Positions 35,403-44,816 of a stretch of 64,000 nt of DNA are shown piece by piece; position 1 is the first letter of the stretch; each line of letters opens with the position of its first letter. The stretch covers positions 1,254,757-1,318,756 of the forward strand of contig NZ_CP046803.1 in the NCBI RefSeq assembly GCF_009763805.1. The letters run 5' to 3'. Under the pieces are notes generated by a model, which worked only from the letters and a program-made list of their open reading frames with translations, was not told the DNA's origin and searched no databases. Both the position numbers and the translations under genes were made by a program. This DNA is from Vibrio cidicii. Lineage in GTDB: Bacteria; Pseudomonadota; Gammaproteobacteria; Enterobacterales; Vibrionaceae.

Positions 35403-37237
35403 GCTGCTAACTGCCCTTGTTCGCCGGAGAAAACCCAGCGTGATTTGCGTTTGGTGGTGTGGTTCAGTGGCTCATTAATCAGCGCGTGTGAGAGCGCCCA
35501 AAAATCGTCAGCGTGGCCAGCCAGCTCGCTGCGCTCCGCTTTAAATGTCATGTTGTTGCCACTGTTGGTTGAAGTGCGTTTAATCGCCATAAAGGACATG
35601 GCGGTTTCTTTCATGCCCGCATCAAACTGCAGGCGGTTCCCGTCAATGACGTCGATCATCTTCATCACCAAACGGTTTTTGTTGTCGGGGGAGTAGTGAA
35701 TCGGCACCACTTCACGCGGGTGCGTGTCTTTGAGTAAGTCGTAAACCCCTGCGCCAATGCCTGTTACATCAATGCCTAAATAGGTCACGTTAAAGCGCAG
35801 AAACACCTTGCTGATTTCCGCCGCCTGATGCTGAAACGCCAAACCGCGCCAGGTGTGCTTCTCCAATACCCGGAACTTTTCCGCTGCCACAACTGGCGGG
35901 GCGACCACCATCAGCACCGCATTATCACGGGTTCGTGATGGGTCATAGCCCAGCCAAACTTCACGGTTGCCAAATGGTCGCTCTGCGCTTGGCGAGTAAT
36001 CCTGCCAAATTGCCGTATCGACCATGCATTTCTGGATCTTGTTAAACTCAAATATCGAGCTGGCACCATCAACAAAGATGCACATAAACAAGTTGTTGAA
36101 ATCGGTTTCGTTGTACTCTTCGCGCAGTTCGTCGATGTCGAACAGGTCACAGCCACCCTTGGCGGCGTCTTCAATCGTGACCACATAGCGCCACTGCTTA
36201 TCCGGGCAAAGGCGACCGCCATCGCGCAGCTCATCAAACGTTGGGAACTCGATGTTCTTGCGCCGTTCGCTGCCATCGCGCCATTTGTCCCCAGTCCAGA
36301 ATGGGTAAGCAGGGTGCATTTTGGTCGAAGGGGTCGAAAAGTACGTCTTGCGCCACTTCTTATGCGTGGCCATCGCCGAGGCGACTTTGTTCAGCTCGTC
36401 AAACTTGCCGATCCAGAAATACTCATCCACATACACATGGCCGTGGTAACTCTGCGCCGTTTTGCCGTTGGTCGACAGGAAATGCAGCTCAGCGCCGTTG
36501 GAAAGCGTCATCGGGTTGCCGGACAGTTCCAGCCCCAAAAACTCTTTGGCGAGCGAAACAATATAGCGGCGGAACACCTCAGCCTGAGCGCGTGAAGCAG
36601 AGAGGAAAATCTGGTTGTCGCCAGTGAGAATCGCGTTTTCTAACGCTTCCCCTGCAAAGTAATAGGTAGCACCAATCTGGCGAGACTTAAGAATGTTTCG
36701 AATACGCTGATGCATGTTATTACGCATCGTGTGTTGATATTCGAACAGCGAGCCGTGCCAGCGCTTGAAATCGCCTTCAGTGATCTCGCTGACATCGTTT
36801 TTCACTTTCTTACGCCTTTTACCACTTGGCGCAGAAGATTGACCACTATCCGCGTTTTGTTGACCACTTTGCTCTGTTTTGTGCCCAGAACGGGAAGTTT
36901 GTTTACCACTTTGAGCCGAAACCTCACCACCGCTTTGCTCGGGTTTGGCAGGTTTCGCTCGTAACTTCTTAAGTTTGACATGATGCTCAATCAGCCGATC
37001 GAGCATATCCAGTTGCGGCTTACTTGGGTTCTCTATCTCAAGCAAGGTTTGAATACGATTCGCGATAGCTTCATCAATCGTTTGTTCACGCAACATATCG
37101 CGCCAGCCAAACTTATCCGCCCAGTAATAGATGATTCGGTCACTGTTCAGGTTCAGTTCGTCAGCGATTTCGCGTGGCGTCCATGCCTTCAAATAGAGGG
37201 CTCGGGCGGCTTGTCGGATTTCGGGAGAATATGCCAT
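35399..37237 (-). CDS. P: Terminase large (ATPase) subunit, P2 gpP-like
   Basis: 612 residues from the ATG at 37237 (an open extension to 37372 is unlikely). An N-terminal helix-turn-helix ([20 protein letters not shown]), an Ala/Gly/Ser/Gln-rich linker with four short GQ-type repeats (residues about 105-150), the motor domain ([27 protein letters not shown] as Walker B) and the nuclease domain ([29 protein letters not shown]) are visible. The linker repeats ([17 protein letters not shown] and on) are longer than in P2. Frame is intact. Confidence 0.93.
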   Translation of the reverse strand: MAYSPEIRQAARALYLKAWTPREIADELNLNSDRIIYYWADKFGWRDMLREQTIDEAIANRIQTLLEIENPSKPQLDMLDRLIEHHVKLKKLRAKPAKPEQSGGEVSAQSGKQTSRSGHKTEQSGQQNADSGQSSAPSGKRRKKVKNDVSEITEGDFKRWHGSLFEYQHTMRNNMHQRIRNILKSRQIGATYYFAGEALENAILTGDNQIFLSASRAQAEVFRRYIVSLAKEFLGLELSGNPMTLSNGAELHFLSTNGKTAQSYHGHVYVDEYFWIGKFDELNKVASAMATHKKWRKTYFSTPSTKMHPAYPFWTGDKWRDGSERRKNIEFPTFDELRDGGRLCPDKQWRYVVTIEDAAKGGCDLFDIDELREEYNETDFNNLFMCIFVDGASSIFEFNKIQKCMVDTAIWQDYSPSAERPFGNREVWLGYDPSRTRDNAVLMVVAPPVVAAEKFRVLEKHTWRGLAFQHQAAEISKVFLRFNVTYLGIDVTGIGAGVYDLLKDTHPREVVPIHYSPDNKNRLVMKMIDVIDGNRLQFDAGMKETAMSFMAIKRTSTNSGNNMTFKAERSELAGHADDFWALSHALINEPLNHTTKRKSRWVFSGEQGQLAA

Positions 37238-37409
37238 GGCTGAATCATACGCCGCCAAAACCCCATGATTCTCATAGAAAAATTCGGACAAATTCGGACA
37301 AACACCGAAATCCGAATTGGCCCGAACACAACTTGCTGAAAGCCCTAAAAGTTCGGCGTATGGTTGCCACACATCAACGAATTAACGCATCAGAAAGAGT
37401 GTTCATCCC
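37238..37409. promoter_or_regulatory. Divergent late promoter region between P and O
   Basis: Contains AATTCGGACA in direct tandem (37281-37300) and the inverted word TCCGAAT at 37311-37317. P2 has divergent Ogr-activated promoters in this gap; the TGT-N12-ACA element of P2 is not seen, so these repeats may be this phage's Ogr-binding site. Confidence 0.45.
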
Positions 37410-38295
37410 ATGCCAAAAACCAGTGATTGGGTAGTCATCGCCACCGAAGGCAGCACCGTAGACGGGCGCAAAATCACCAAATCGTGGATCAACGATATGG
37501 CCTCACTGTATGCAAAAGATGAATACACCGCCTTAATCTGGCCAGAACACTGGCGCAGTTTCGTGGGGCCCATTTGAAGGTAAAAACTGGGGGGTGGTTG
37601 AAGAGCTAAAAGCCGAAGTGTTAGACGACAAACTCCGCCTGTTTGGCAAAATCACGCCAAACCAATATCTGCTGGATGCCAACCAAGAAGGCCAAAAGCT
37701 ATTTACCTCGATTGAACCGAATCCCGATTACAAGGGCGAGGGGCGTTGCTATTTAATGGGCCTAGCTGTGACTGACTCCCCAGCCTCCACAGGTACAACG
37801 CAACTCAAATTCTCACGCCGCCACGGTGAAGAAACGGCAATTGAATCGGACGCGCTAGAAGAGCTCCACTTAGAGAAATGCTTCAGCCGCAAAGATCGCC
37901 TTTTCTCCGCCTTGCGCACCTTTATCTCTGGCGAAGAGCCAGAAACACCAAGCAAACCTCAGCCAGAGGACGAAAAACCCATGAACCAAGAGCAGTTCAA
38001 CCAAGTGATGAGTGCCATTGGCACGATAAGCACTAAGCAAGGTGAGCTGGAAGAAAAGCTAAACGCCTTTTCAGTTCAGCAAAAGCCAGAAGTCGAAACG
38101 CCGGAAGACGTTCCCTCTGGTGATACTTCAGGTGGAATGACTGCTGAGCAATTTAGCCAGCTAAATGAAAGCCTGAACCAAATGACCAGCAAACTGGGCG
38201 ATTTGGAAACCAAATTCAACCAACTGAGCCAGCAAGGCCCTGAAGACCAAGGCCCTGACGATGCAGGCAATAGCAACACTATGGAGGTGATCTAA
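37410..38295 (+). CDS. O: Capsid scaffolding protein and protease, P2 gpO-like (one-base frameshift)
   Basis: About 294 residues when restored. The N-terminal serine protease has candidate triad Asp18 (TVDGR), His47 (WPEHWR) and Ser123 (TDSPAS). The C-terminal half is a scaffold of acidic Gln-rich coiled coil (FNQVMSAIGTISTKQGELEE, LNQMTSKLGDLETKFNQL). An extra T at 37559-37561 (CAGTTTCG for CAGTTCG) breaks the frame; restored it reads HWRSSWGPFEGKNWG. ATG 37410 gives the family N-terminus (PKTSDWVVIATEG). The stop overlaps the capsid start as TAATG. Confidence 0.92.
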
Positions 38296-39299
38296 TGTTT
38301 AAACTCAATCCATTAGCTGCTGCCTGTTTAACCCAATACAGTGCACAAGTCCTAAGCAATGCTGGAGCACCGGAAGGGACTAAGCAATTTAACCTAACGC
38401 CACCAATGGAAACCAAGTTGCGCCAAGCCATTATGATGGCAGATGCGTTTCTCAACATGGTGGCCTTGTTGCCAGTGCAACAAATTAAAGGCCAAGTGGT
38501 TGATGTGGGTAACGATGGCCTATCAACAGGCCGTGCCGCTGATCGCTTTAGCGTTGAAGTCGGGCAAGATGGCAACACTTACGAGCTGGTGAAAACCGAT
38601 TCTGGTGCGCACATCAATTGGGAAACCATGACGCAATGGGCGAATTCAGGCTCAAAAGACGAATGGCTCAAGATGATGAAAAACGCCATTTCTCGCCGCT
38701 TTGCTTTAGATATGCTTCGCGTCGGTTTCAATGGTACCTCGATTGCCGCAATCACAGATCCGGTTGCTAACCCGCTTGGTCAAGACGTCAACAAAGGTTG
38801 GCTCACCATCGTGAAAGAGAAAAAGGCCGGGCAAGTATTGGCGTCTGCAACCTTAGACCCAACAGGTGCCGCCGCAGATTCTTACAAGAACCTCGATTCT
38901 TTGGTGCAAGACCTCATCAATACCACCATTGCGCCTGAGCACCGCCAAGACCCTGACCTAGTGGTTTTAGTCGGCTCTGATCTGGTTGCGGCTGAGCAAC
39001 ATCGCTTATTGGAATCGGCAAATACGCCAACTGAGCATAAAGCTGCGCAGCAACTGGCCAAAACCATTGCAGGTAAGCAGGCGTACACACCATCGTTCTT
39101 CCCAGCAAAGCAAGTTTGGGTAACCAACACCAAAAACCTGCAAATTCTCACGCAGGAAGGCACACAGTGGCGACGTCAAGAAAACAATCAAGACAAGATG
39201 CGTTTTGAAAACAACCATATCCGCATGGAAGGTTACGCCGTCGGCAATATGAACAAGTTCGCCGCGATCGAAAACGTCACCATCGCAGATGCGGCGTAA
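38295..39299 (+). CDS. N: Major capsid protein, P2 gpN-like
   Basis: 334 residues, HK97-fold capsid subunit of the P2 N family. Recognisable parts are the N-terminal LNPLAAACLTQYSAQVLSNAG, RFSVEVGQDGNTYELVKTD and the C-terminal NHIRMEGYAVGNMNKFAAIENV. In P2 the protein is trimmed by gpO during assembly. Start overlaps gpO. Frame intact and high-GC codon use like the rest of the morphogenesis block. Confidence 0.95.
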   Translation: MFKLNPLAAACLTQYSAQVLSNAGAPEGTKQFNLTPPMETKLRQAIMMADAFLNMVALLPVQQIKGQVVDVGNDGLSTGRAADRFSVEVGQDGNTYELVKTDSGAHINWETMTQWANSGSKDEWLKMMKNAISRRFALDMLRVGFNGTSIAAITDPVANPLGQDVNKGWLTIVKEKKAGQVLASATLDPTGAAADSYKNLDSLVQDLINTTIAPEHRQDPDLVVLVGSDLVAAEQHRLLESANTPTEHKAAQQLAKTIAGKQAYTPSFFPAKQVWVTNTKNLQILTQEGTQWRRQENNQDKMRFENNHIRMEGYAVGNMNKFAAIENVTIADAA

Positions 39300-39309
39300 G
39301 GGGTAGCGA

Positions 39310-40029
39310 ATGGTCAGCCCACTCAAAAAGCAACGAGAACAGATTCTGGCAACGGTGGTTGCAGCGCGTGAAGCCACGGTTGCCACCGCCGCCACGCTAG
39401 ACAGCCTGCACCTGCGCTTAGTCGAATTTGAGCAAGACAAACTCGCGCTCAAAGGGTTCGTGCAAATCGCAGAGAAGGTGAACCACAAACGTGAAGTGTT
39501 GATCCCGAAATACAAGCCTGTTGTGGAAGCGTATCTCGAAGCTGGGGAGAACTACCAAAACCCCATCTTTACAGACCTGATCATCTGGCTGTTCGATGTG
39601 GGCCAAGTAGACACCGCCGTGGAATGGCTGTTCAAAGCCATTGAGCTGGGCTTACCAACCCCTGAAAACTTTAAACGCTCATCGTGGGCCGTGGTGTGTG
39701 GCGACTTCGTTCTCGAATGGGCAGAGGCCCAACTCGCCAACGGCCAATCGGTAGAGCCGTACTTCTCCACCGTGTTCGAGAAAATCGACAAAGAGTGGAA
39801 GCTGCCAGAGAAGCTAGAGGCCAAGTGGTACAAGTTCGCAGGCTACGGCATGTTGCTGAACGACAAAGGCGAGCCGCAGCCAAGCCAGGTGGGCGACATC
39901 GAGCATCTGGAAAAAGCCAAAGCGCTGCTGCTCATGGCCCATGAGAAATACAACAAAATCGGTGTAAAAACCAAAATCGACCAAATCGACATGCGCCTAA
40001 ACGCGCTGCGAGAAGGCAAGAATTTGTAA
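39310..40029 (+). CDS. M: Terminase small subunit, P2 gpM-like
   Basis: 239 residues. P2 gpM pairs with gpP to cut cos. Typical features are the helical N-terminus (LHLRLVEFEQDKLALKGF), DLIIWLFDVGQVDTAVEWLF and the nuclease-associated EWAEAQLANGQSVEPYFSTV. It lies 10 bp after the capsid gene and in the same late operon. Confidence 0.92.
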   Translation: MVSPLKKQREQILATVVAAREATVATAATLDSLHLRLVEFEQDKLALKGFVQIAEKVNHKREVLIPKYKPVVEAYLEAGENYQNPIFTDLIIWLFDVGQVDTAVEWLFKAIELGLPTPENFKRSSWAVVCGDFVLEWAEAQLANGQSVEPYFSTVFEKIDKEWKLPEKLEAKWYKFAGYGMLLNDKGEPQPSQVGDIEHLEKAKALLLMAHEKYNKIGVKTKIDQIDMRLNALREGKNL

Positions 40030-40138
40030 AGCTCCTACGCCGCCGCGCCTCGGCTGGCGAGGTTGCAACAACCTGCGTGGTGAGTTGCTAAACCGTCGAC
40101 CCAGTGGCTAGAGGCGCAATTATTCAAGAGGAACTGCG

Positions 40139-40558
40139 ATGAGCTTTGGCGGAAAGGTAAACAGTGCAGAAAGTACCGACATTGCGGGCGAAGGGTGGCC
40201 GGGTTTATCCACCGGAGAATTTCGCAGCCTGCGCAGGGTTCCGCACACGTTCGACAACGATTCCTTAACCATGGCCGTCACCATTGCCGCAGAGAATATC
40301 CAACAGCGACTGGCAAAACTCTCAGTCGATGGGAGTGCGCCAGTGCTGAACAACGCGAAAACCATGCTCTACAAACGTGCCGTGTATGGTCGGGCGCATG
40401 CTGAGCTGCTCAAAGAGTTCGCCACGCAAGACCGCCGGAAAGAAGGCGACAACGCCGCCACGGATGAACCGGAACAAGAGGCACGTTTCTTGGCCCAGAG
40501 CAACAAAGATGTGCGTCAGCTACTCGGGCGCAGCGCCAACGGGATTGACTCAATATGA
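40139..40558 (+). CDS. L: Head completion protein, P2 gpL-like
   Basis: 139 residues. GLSTGEFRSLRRVPHTFDND and KRAVYGRAHAELLKEFATQDRR are typical of P2 gpL, which binds the portal ring and closes the filled head. ATG 40139 follows GAGGAA. It overlaps the next gene by ATGA. The 109-bp gap before it is non-coding and includes a GCCTCGGC-type hairpin. Confidence 0.9.
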   Translation: MSFGGKVNSAESTDIAGEGWPGLSTGEFRSLRRVPHTFDNDSLTMAVTIAAENIQQRLAKLSVDGSAPVLNNAKTMLYKRAVYGRAHAELLKEFATQDRRKEGDNAATDEPEQEARFLAQSNKDVRQLLGRSANGIDSI

Positions 40559-41040
40559 GCGAAACAGCCTACAACAAAACCAAGCTGGAGCACCTGACCG
40601 AGTACATCGTCAGCCACTTAAACAGTAACGTGCTCGATAACAAAATTGATGCTTGGCAGGAAAACGGCTCCATCGTGTCCAGCGGGGAAGACAGAGGCAA
40701 CGGCGGTTACATCGTCTGCTACTGGAAATACAACGCGGTATTACACGTTGAGGAATTTCCTCACCAGATGCTCGATCCACGTTGCTTGTTAGCACTGGTT
40801 GCCTGTTGGTTAAGTGACCACGAAGAAGACCGCAACGAACAGGAGCTTGAAGACCCGACACTCTCGGTAGATGTGATCAGCAGTGAAGTGGCCGATGTGG
40901 CCATCGAACTGGAAATGATGGAACCGATAGAACTGATCCCCGACCCCGCAGGTGCTATCACCTGGCGTGGTGAAACCTACCGAGTTCAAGCGGTGGAAAT
41001 TTACACCGCAGAAGAGGCGGAACTGGTCAATGAATCCTGA
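40555..41040 (+). CDS. R: Tail completion protein, P2 gpR-like
   Basis: 161 residues. KLEHLTEYIVSHLNSNVL, RGNGGYIVCYWKYNAVL and RCLLALVACWLSDHEEDRNE match P2 R, needed to finish the tail. Overlaps L by 4 bp and S by 11 bp. Confidence 0.88.
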   Translation: MSETAYNKTKLEHLTEYIVSHLNSNVLDNKIDAWQENGSIVSSGEDRGNGGYIVCYWKYNAVLHVEEFPHQMLDPRCLLALVACWLSDHEEDRNEQELEDPTLSVDVISSEVADVAIELEMMEPIELIPDPAGAITWRGETYRVQAVEIYTAEEAELVNES

Positions 41041-41683
41041 GATACGCGTTAACCAAAGGGATGCGCTCAACCTCAGTGAAAAACTGGCACTGCTCGCACT
41101 GCCAGCCAAAAAAAGGTTTTGGATACTAAAAACCCTCGGGCGATGGGAAACCGCCAACGTTCGCCGAAGAATACGCCAGCAGTCGGACATCAGCGGCGGA
41201 AAACTGGAACCGCGCAAAAGCGGAAAGAAAAAAGTACTCAGGCGGATGGCCAAAGGCTTAACGCCCTACGTGAGAAACGCGGAAACGCTCGACCTCACGT
41301 GGAGAAGCAAACTCACCGCCAAAATTGCAGCGCGGCATCATCTTGGCCAAAAGCAAAAAGTCACTAAAGGCCAGATGCAAAAACGATGGGGAACACCGGA
41401 TTACAGCGCCCCGTGCTCTAAAGGCCAAGCAAGAAGGCTGCGAGAGCTGGGTTACACCGTGCCAAGAAAGAGCGGCAAAGGCAAAAAGAAGCCCAGCCTA
41501 AACCAAATTATGGACACCGTAACTCACGGTCAGGCCGGACAAATTATCCGGGAGCTGAGTAACCAGCCGACTGTCGCCTCTTGGGATATCCCGCTGGCAG
41601 AGCGGAAAGTACTCGGCAGCAAGCAAACAGAAGTCACGCGCCAACTCATCAAACTCATTGAGCAGGCAAAACAGAGGAACTAA
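41030..41683 (+). CDS. S: Tail completion protein, P2 gpS-like (phage virion morphogenesis)
   Basis: 217 residues, very basic. The first part (LALLALPAKKRFWILKTLGRW, RRRIRQQSDISGGKLEPRKSG) matches the phage virion morphogenesis family. I chose ATG 41030 rather than the open upstream start because it matches the family N-terminus and overlaps the R stop. The product helps join sheath and tube to the head. Confidence 0.88.
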   Translation: MNPEIRVNQRDALNLSEKLALLALPAKKRFWILKTLGRWETANVRRRIRQQSDISGGKLEPRKSGKKKVLRRMAKGLTPYVRNAETLDLTWRSKLTAKIAARHHLGQKQKVTKGQMQKRWGTPDYSAPCSKGQARRLRELGYTVPRKSGKGKKKPSLNQIMDTVTHGQAGQIIRELSNQPTVASWDIPLAERKVLGSKQTEVTRQLIKLIEQAKQRN

Positions 41684-41686
41684 TCA

Positions 41687-42809
41687 ATGGCAACCGGAAA
41701 GGTAGAGGTAAACAACCTCAATTTAGGACAAGGCGGCATTCCCGAAATTGAACGCCACTTGCTCTACATCGGGCGCACCGACAAAGCCGAACTGCAAGGC
41801 CAAGTCACCCGCATCAACAACATGACCGACCTTGCAAAAGTCGTCGCCGATGATGCACTCGGTGCCAACGTTATCGCCGCTCAGCTCAACGGCAAACAAA
41901 ACTGGACAGCGGCCATCTTCGGCTTAGCCGAAGGCGATACATGGCAGCAAGCAGTAGACATCGCCAACCGTACCGATTCATTCGAAGGGATTTGCCTTTG
42001 TGATGTCGTCACCGACAAGGCCGAGTTTGATGCCATGCAGGCCAAAGCCACTGAACTCACCAGCAAACTAGGCCGCTGGGTATTCTTCCTTGCCGCGTGT
42101 CCGGGCATTGATGCCGAAAATCAGACATGGGCGCAGTACGAAACCGCCATGATCAATCTGGTGAAAGACGTGGCCGCCAATCTGGTGACCGCCGTACCGC
42201 AGCTCAACGGCAATAACCTTGGTGTACTGGGTGGCCGCTTGTGCGACCGCGCCGTCACCGTGGCAGACAGCCCGATGCGCGTAGCAACAGGTAACGTGCT
42301 TGGCTTGGGCGATGAGCCAGTAGACAGCGCAGGCGAAACCGCTGGAAATGAGCACCGTCGCCACCTTGGCCGAAGCGCGCTACTCGTTGCAGCAATGGTA
42401 CGCCGATTTAGAAGGCATTTACTGGACAGACGCCACCACGCTCGAAGCCAAAGGCGGTGATTACCAGTACTTAGAATACGTTCGTCCGGTGCACAAACTT
42501 AACCGCCGCGTACGCATTAAAGCCATTCGCCGCATTGCTGATCGAATCTTCAACTCAACGCCGCCAAGTATTGAGCTTAACCGCACCTATTTCCGCAAAG
42601 ACATGCGCGATATGTCGAAAACCATGGAAATCGGCGGCATCACCTTTCCCGGTGAAATCATGCCGCCAGAGGATGGCGACGTCACCATCCAGTGGATGAC
42701 CAAAACCAAAGTGATGATCGGTTTGATGGTGCGCCCGCATAACTGCCCGAAACACATCGTGGTCAACATCGCGCTAGACCTTTCCAACCCTGCAGACTCG
42801 GAGGCGTAA
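41687..42809 (+). CDS. FI: Contractile tail sheath, P2 FI-like (one-base frameshift)
   Basis: About 373 residues when restored. NLGQGGIPEIERHLLYIGRT near the start and PPSIELNRTYFRKDMRDM with GGITFPGEIMPPEDGDV near the end mark a sheath subunit of Vibrio P2-like phages. The break is an extra A at 42336-42338 (GGCGAAACC for GGCGAACC); restored it reads SAGEPLEMSTVATLAEARY. Four bases separate it from the tube gene. Confidence 0.9.
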
Positions 42810-42812
42810 ACC

Positions 42813-43268
42813 ATGAGCATGCGTATTTCAGGGAAAAACATGCACTTCTCTTTGGGTGACTACAAGCTAAAAGCGCAAAAGGTAACGCTCTCGATTACCG
42901 ACAATTCCGCCGTGAACAAAACCTCCGGCGTACCCGACGGTTATGTGGATGGCGATGTCGAAGCAAGCGGCGAAATGGAGCTCACCACCCAGCAGTTCAA
43001 CGTGCTGAGCAAAGCGGCCAAACAAGCCGGTTCTTGGCGAGGACTACCCGCGTTCGACGCGCTGTTCTACGGCAAGATTGATAAAGACGAGCTGAAAGTC
43101 GAAGCCTTTGGCTGTCGCCTCAAAATCTCAGACTTGCTGGATATCGACACCGCAGGCGGCAGTGCCTTGCTACACAAACTGCCTTTTGAAGTGACCAGCC
43201 CGGATTTTGTCACCATCAACGGCACACCTTACCTGCGCCCAGATGAAACCGAAGATCTCGTGCAGTAG
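42813..43268 (+). CDS. FII: Tail tube protein, P2 FII-like
   Basis: 151 residues. SGKNMHFSLGDYKLKAQKVTLSITDNS and the beta-rich pattern (GDVEASGEMELTTQQFN, FEVTSPDFVTINGTPYL) are as in Vibrio tube proteins. It polymerises as stacked hexamers inside the sheath. Confidence 0.88.
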   Translation: MSMRISGKNMHFSLGDYKLKAQKVTLSITDNSAVNKTSGVPDGYVDGDVEASGEMELTTQQFNVLSKAAKQAGSWRGLPAFDALFYGKIDKDELKVEAFGCRLKISDLLDIDTAGGSALLHKLPFEVTSPDFVTINGTPYLRPDETEDLVQ

Positions 43269-43290
43269 ATCTCAATAACAGGGAGGCAAG

Positions 43291-43503
43291 ATGCCAGATG
43301 TTATCGACCGTGCCTGCAGTGTTGAAGCCCAATTCCAGCAAATGGCACTTGCAAACCACCGAGCAAGGCGAGTGCAAACGGCCCAACCACAAAGCCGAAC
43401 GCACTGCTTGGAATGCGACGACCCAATACCTAAAGCACGGCAAGAAAGCATAACCGGGTGCCAGTACTGCACTCAGTGCCAAGCCGATAAGGAGCCCAAA
43501 TGA
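43291..43503 (+). CDS. TraR/DksA-type zinc-finger protein
   Basis: 70 residues with a C-terminal C4 zinc finger CLECDDPIP...CQYCTQCQ, the TraR/DksA pattern also coded by P2 orf82-like genes in the same place. TraR proteins bind the RNA polymerase secondary channel and mimic DksA-ppGpp. It overlaps the holin gene by ATGA. Confidence 0.85.
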   Translation: MPDVIDRACSVEAQFQQMALANHRARRVQTAQPQSRTHCLECDDPIPKARQESITGCQYCTQCQADKEPK

Positions 43504-43712
43504 ATCAATGGTTTCATGAGTGGTTTGAAAAAGGCACCTCGTACATCGCCTATCTGATGTCGGGAGTGGGGGTGTTTTTGGGATACCTCAGTATTGAACA
43601 GTGGGTCTCCATTTTTGTCGGGGTCTCCGCACTGATTGCCAATATTTGGCACAAACGCGCGATGCAAAAGATTGCACAAGAAAAAGGAATCTATCTCAAT
43701 GAAGATGGCTAA
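43500..43712 (+). CDS. Holin (HP1-type)
   Basis: 70 residues. Two membrane helices (YIAYLMSGVGVFLGYLSI and QWVSIFVGVSALIANIW) with a charged C-tail, as in phage_holin_3/HP1 family. It precedes the SAR endolysin, so it likely acts as a pinholin that depolarises the membrane to release it. Overlaps both neighbours. Confidence 0.82.
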   Translation: MNQWFHEWFEKGTSYIAYLMSGVGVFLGYLSIEQWVSIFVGVSALIANIWHKRAMQKIAQEKGIYLNEDG

Positions 43713-44289
43713 CAAAATTCTCTGCTCAGTGGCGGCGGTGATTGGCCTTATCACCGGAGGAACCGCCCTTTATGGCGATGAGTTTGTCAAACCCGTCGGC
43801 CAAGTGGTGATCGAAGGACAACCCCTCGGCGAGCTGCGCATGAGCCCCAAAGGGCTGGAAATCACAGGCAATGCAGAAGGGTGCCGATTAGACCCGTACA
43901 CCTGCCCGTCTGGGTTAATCACCAACGGCGTCGGCAATACCCACGATGTGCCAAAAGCCCCGATCACCTTAGAACAAGTGGCGAAAGACTGGGTGAAGAA
44001 CCTACAGGAGGCACAGCAGTGCGTAGAAACCGCCGAGCGTCAATCGGGTAAATCCATGACGCAGGGCCAGTTCGATGCGCTGACCTCCTTTGTGTTCAAC
44101 ACCGGATGCCCTCGCTTTAAACACAACCGCAACCGGACGGAAACCCAAATCTACCGCTTCACCAAAACGGGCCAGTTTGAGCAAGCCTGCAAGCAGCTAA
44201 CGCGCTGGGTGTATGGCGGCGGAGTGAAACAGCCGGGATTAATCATTCGACGGGATCTGGAATATGAACGCTGCATGGAACTGGATTAA
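43699..44289 (+). CDS. SAR endolysin of the P1 Lyz type
   Basis: 196 residues. An N-terminal weakly hydrophobic helix (7-25, ILCSVAAVIGLITGGTALYG) is a signal-anchor-release segment with a Cys at residue 9. The T4-lysozyme-type triad is Glu60, then Cys69 in place of Asp, then Thr75, with a second Cys at 62. The spacing Cys62-Cys69 and the SAR-domain Cys match P1 Lyz, where Cys44-Cys51 are paired while anchored and Cys13 frees Cys51 on release. ATG 43699 fits a holin overlap. It degrades peptidoglycan in the periplasm after membrane depolarisation. Confidence 0.88.
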   Translation: MKMANKILCSVAAVIGLITGGTALYGDEFVKPVGQVVIEGQPLGELRMSPKGLEITGNAEGCRLDPYTCPSGLITNGVGNTHDVPKAPITLEQVAKDWVKNLQEAQQCVETAERQSGKSMTQGQFDALTSFVFNTGCPRFKHNRNRTETQIYRFTKTGQFEQACKQLTRWVYGGGVKQPGLIIRRDLEYERCMELD

Positions 44290-44605
44290 AGCGCTCGGCT
44301 TGGCTGCATTGCTGCTCACCACCGTTGTTTTAGGGTTACAGCTCAAAGCCAGCCAAGCGGAAAAGAACACGCTGACCCAAAAGCTCAGCAAAGCGCAAAC
44401 CGACAACCAAAACAACCTGACAACCATCGCCACCCTGAAAGGGGAAGCCGCAGAGCACAACGCGTTGATGGTGAAAAGGCAACAGGAACGAAACCAGAGC
44501 GAGGCGACACTGCGTGAACACATCGCACAGCTTAAAGCGCAAATGGCAGGCATTGAATGCCACATTCCTGATGTTGTTACTCAGCGGCTGCGCGAACCGT
44601 ATTGA
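44264..44605 (+). CDS. i-spanin (Rz-like)
   Basis: 113 residues. One N-terminal membrane helix (about 7-27, WIKALGLAALLLTTVVLGLQL) then a coiled coil (SQAEKNTLTQKLSKAQTDNQ, LREHIAQLKAQMAG). Inner-membrane half of the spanin pair that fuses inner and outer membranes in the final lysis step. Overlaps the endolysin end by 26 bp. Confidence 0.82.
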   Translation: MNAAWNWIKALGLAALLLTTVVLGLQLKASQAEKNTLTQKLSKAQTDNQNNLTTIATLKGEAAEHNALMVKRQQERNQSEATLREHIAQLKAQMAGIECHIPDVVTQRLREPY

Positions 44606-44816
44606 TGACACTCAGTCCACGCAGGTGATTGTCCAGTTACCTCCGGCGGGCATGCTCTACCCCTGCAACAAACCTCAAGTGCAGGGAACGTGGCCGGAAG
44701 TGGTTATCGAAGACATCCCAAGGATGAAAAAAGCACTCACCGAGTGCAACCAACAAATTGAAGATTATTTGAAATGGCGTGCCAAGCACGAACCCAAAGA
44801 GGAAACAGCACAATGA
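44514..44816 (+). CDS. o-spanin (Rz1-like lipoprotein) nested in Rz
   Basis: 100 residues read in the +1 frame, starting inside the i-spanin gene. A lipobox LLLSGC (Cys about 26) gives an outer-membrane lipoprotein; the mature part is longer than in lambda Rz1 (about 75 residues, PPAGMLYPCNKPQVQG), closer to the P2 LysC type. This overlapping arrangement is the normal spanin layout and not a sequence error. Confidence 0.75.
   Translation: MNTSHSLKRKWQALNATFLMLLLSGCANRIDDTQSTQVIVQLPPAGMLYPCNKPQVQGTWPEVVIEDIPRMKKALTECNQQIEDYLKWRAKHEPKEETAQ

Noticed and set aside
44514..44816. Shifted reading frame at the end of the Rz gene
   Set aside because: It is the normal nested o-spanin with its own lipobox, and no GAAAC lies at the join.
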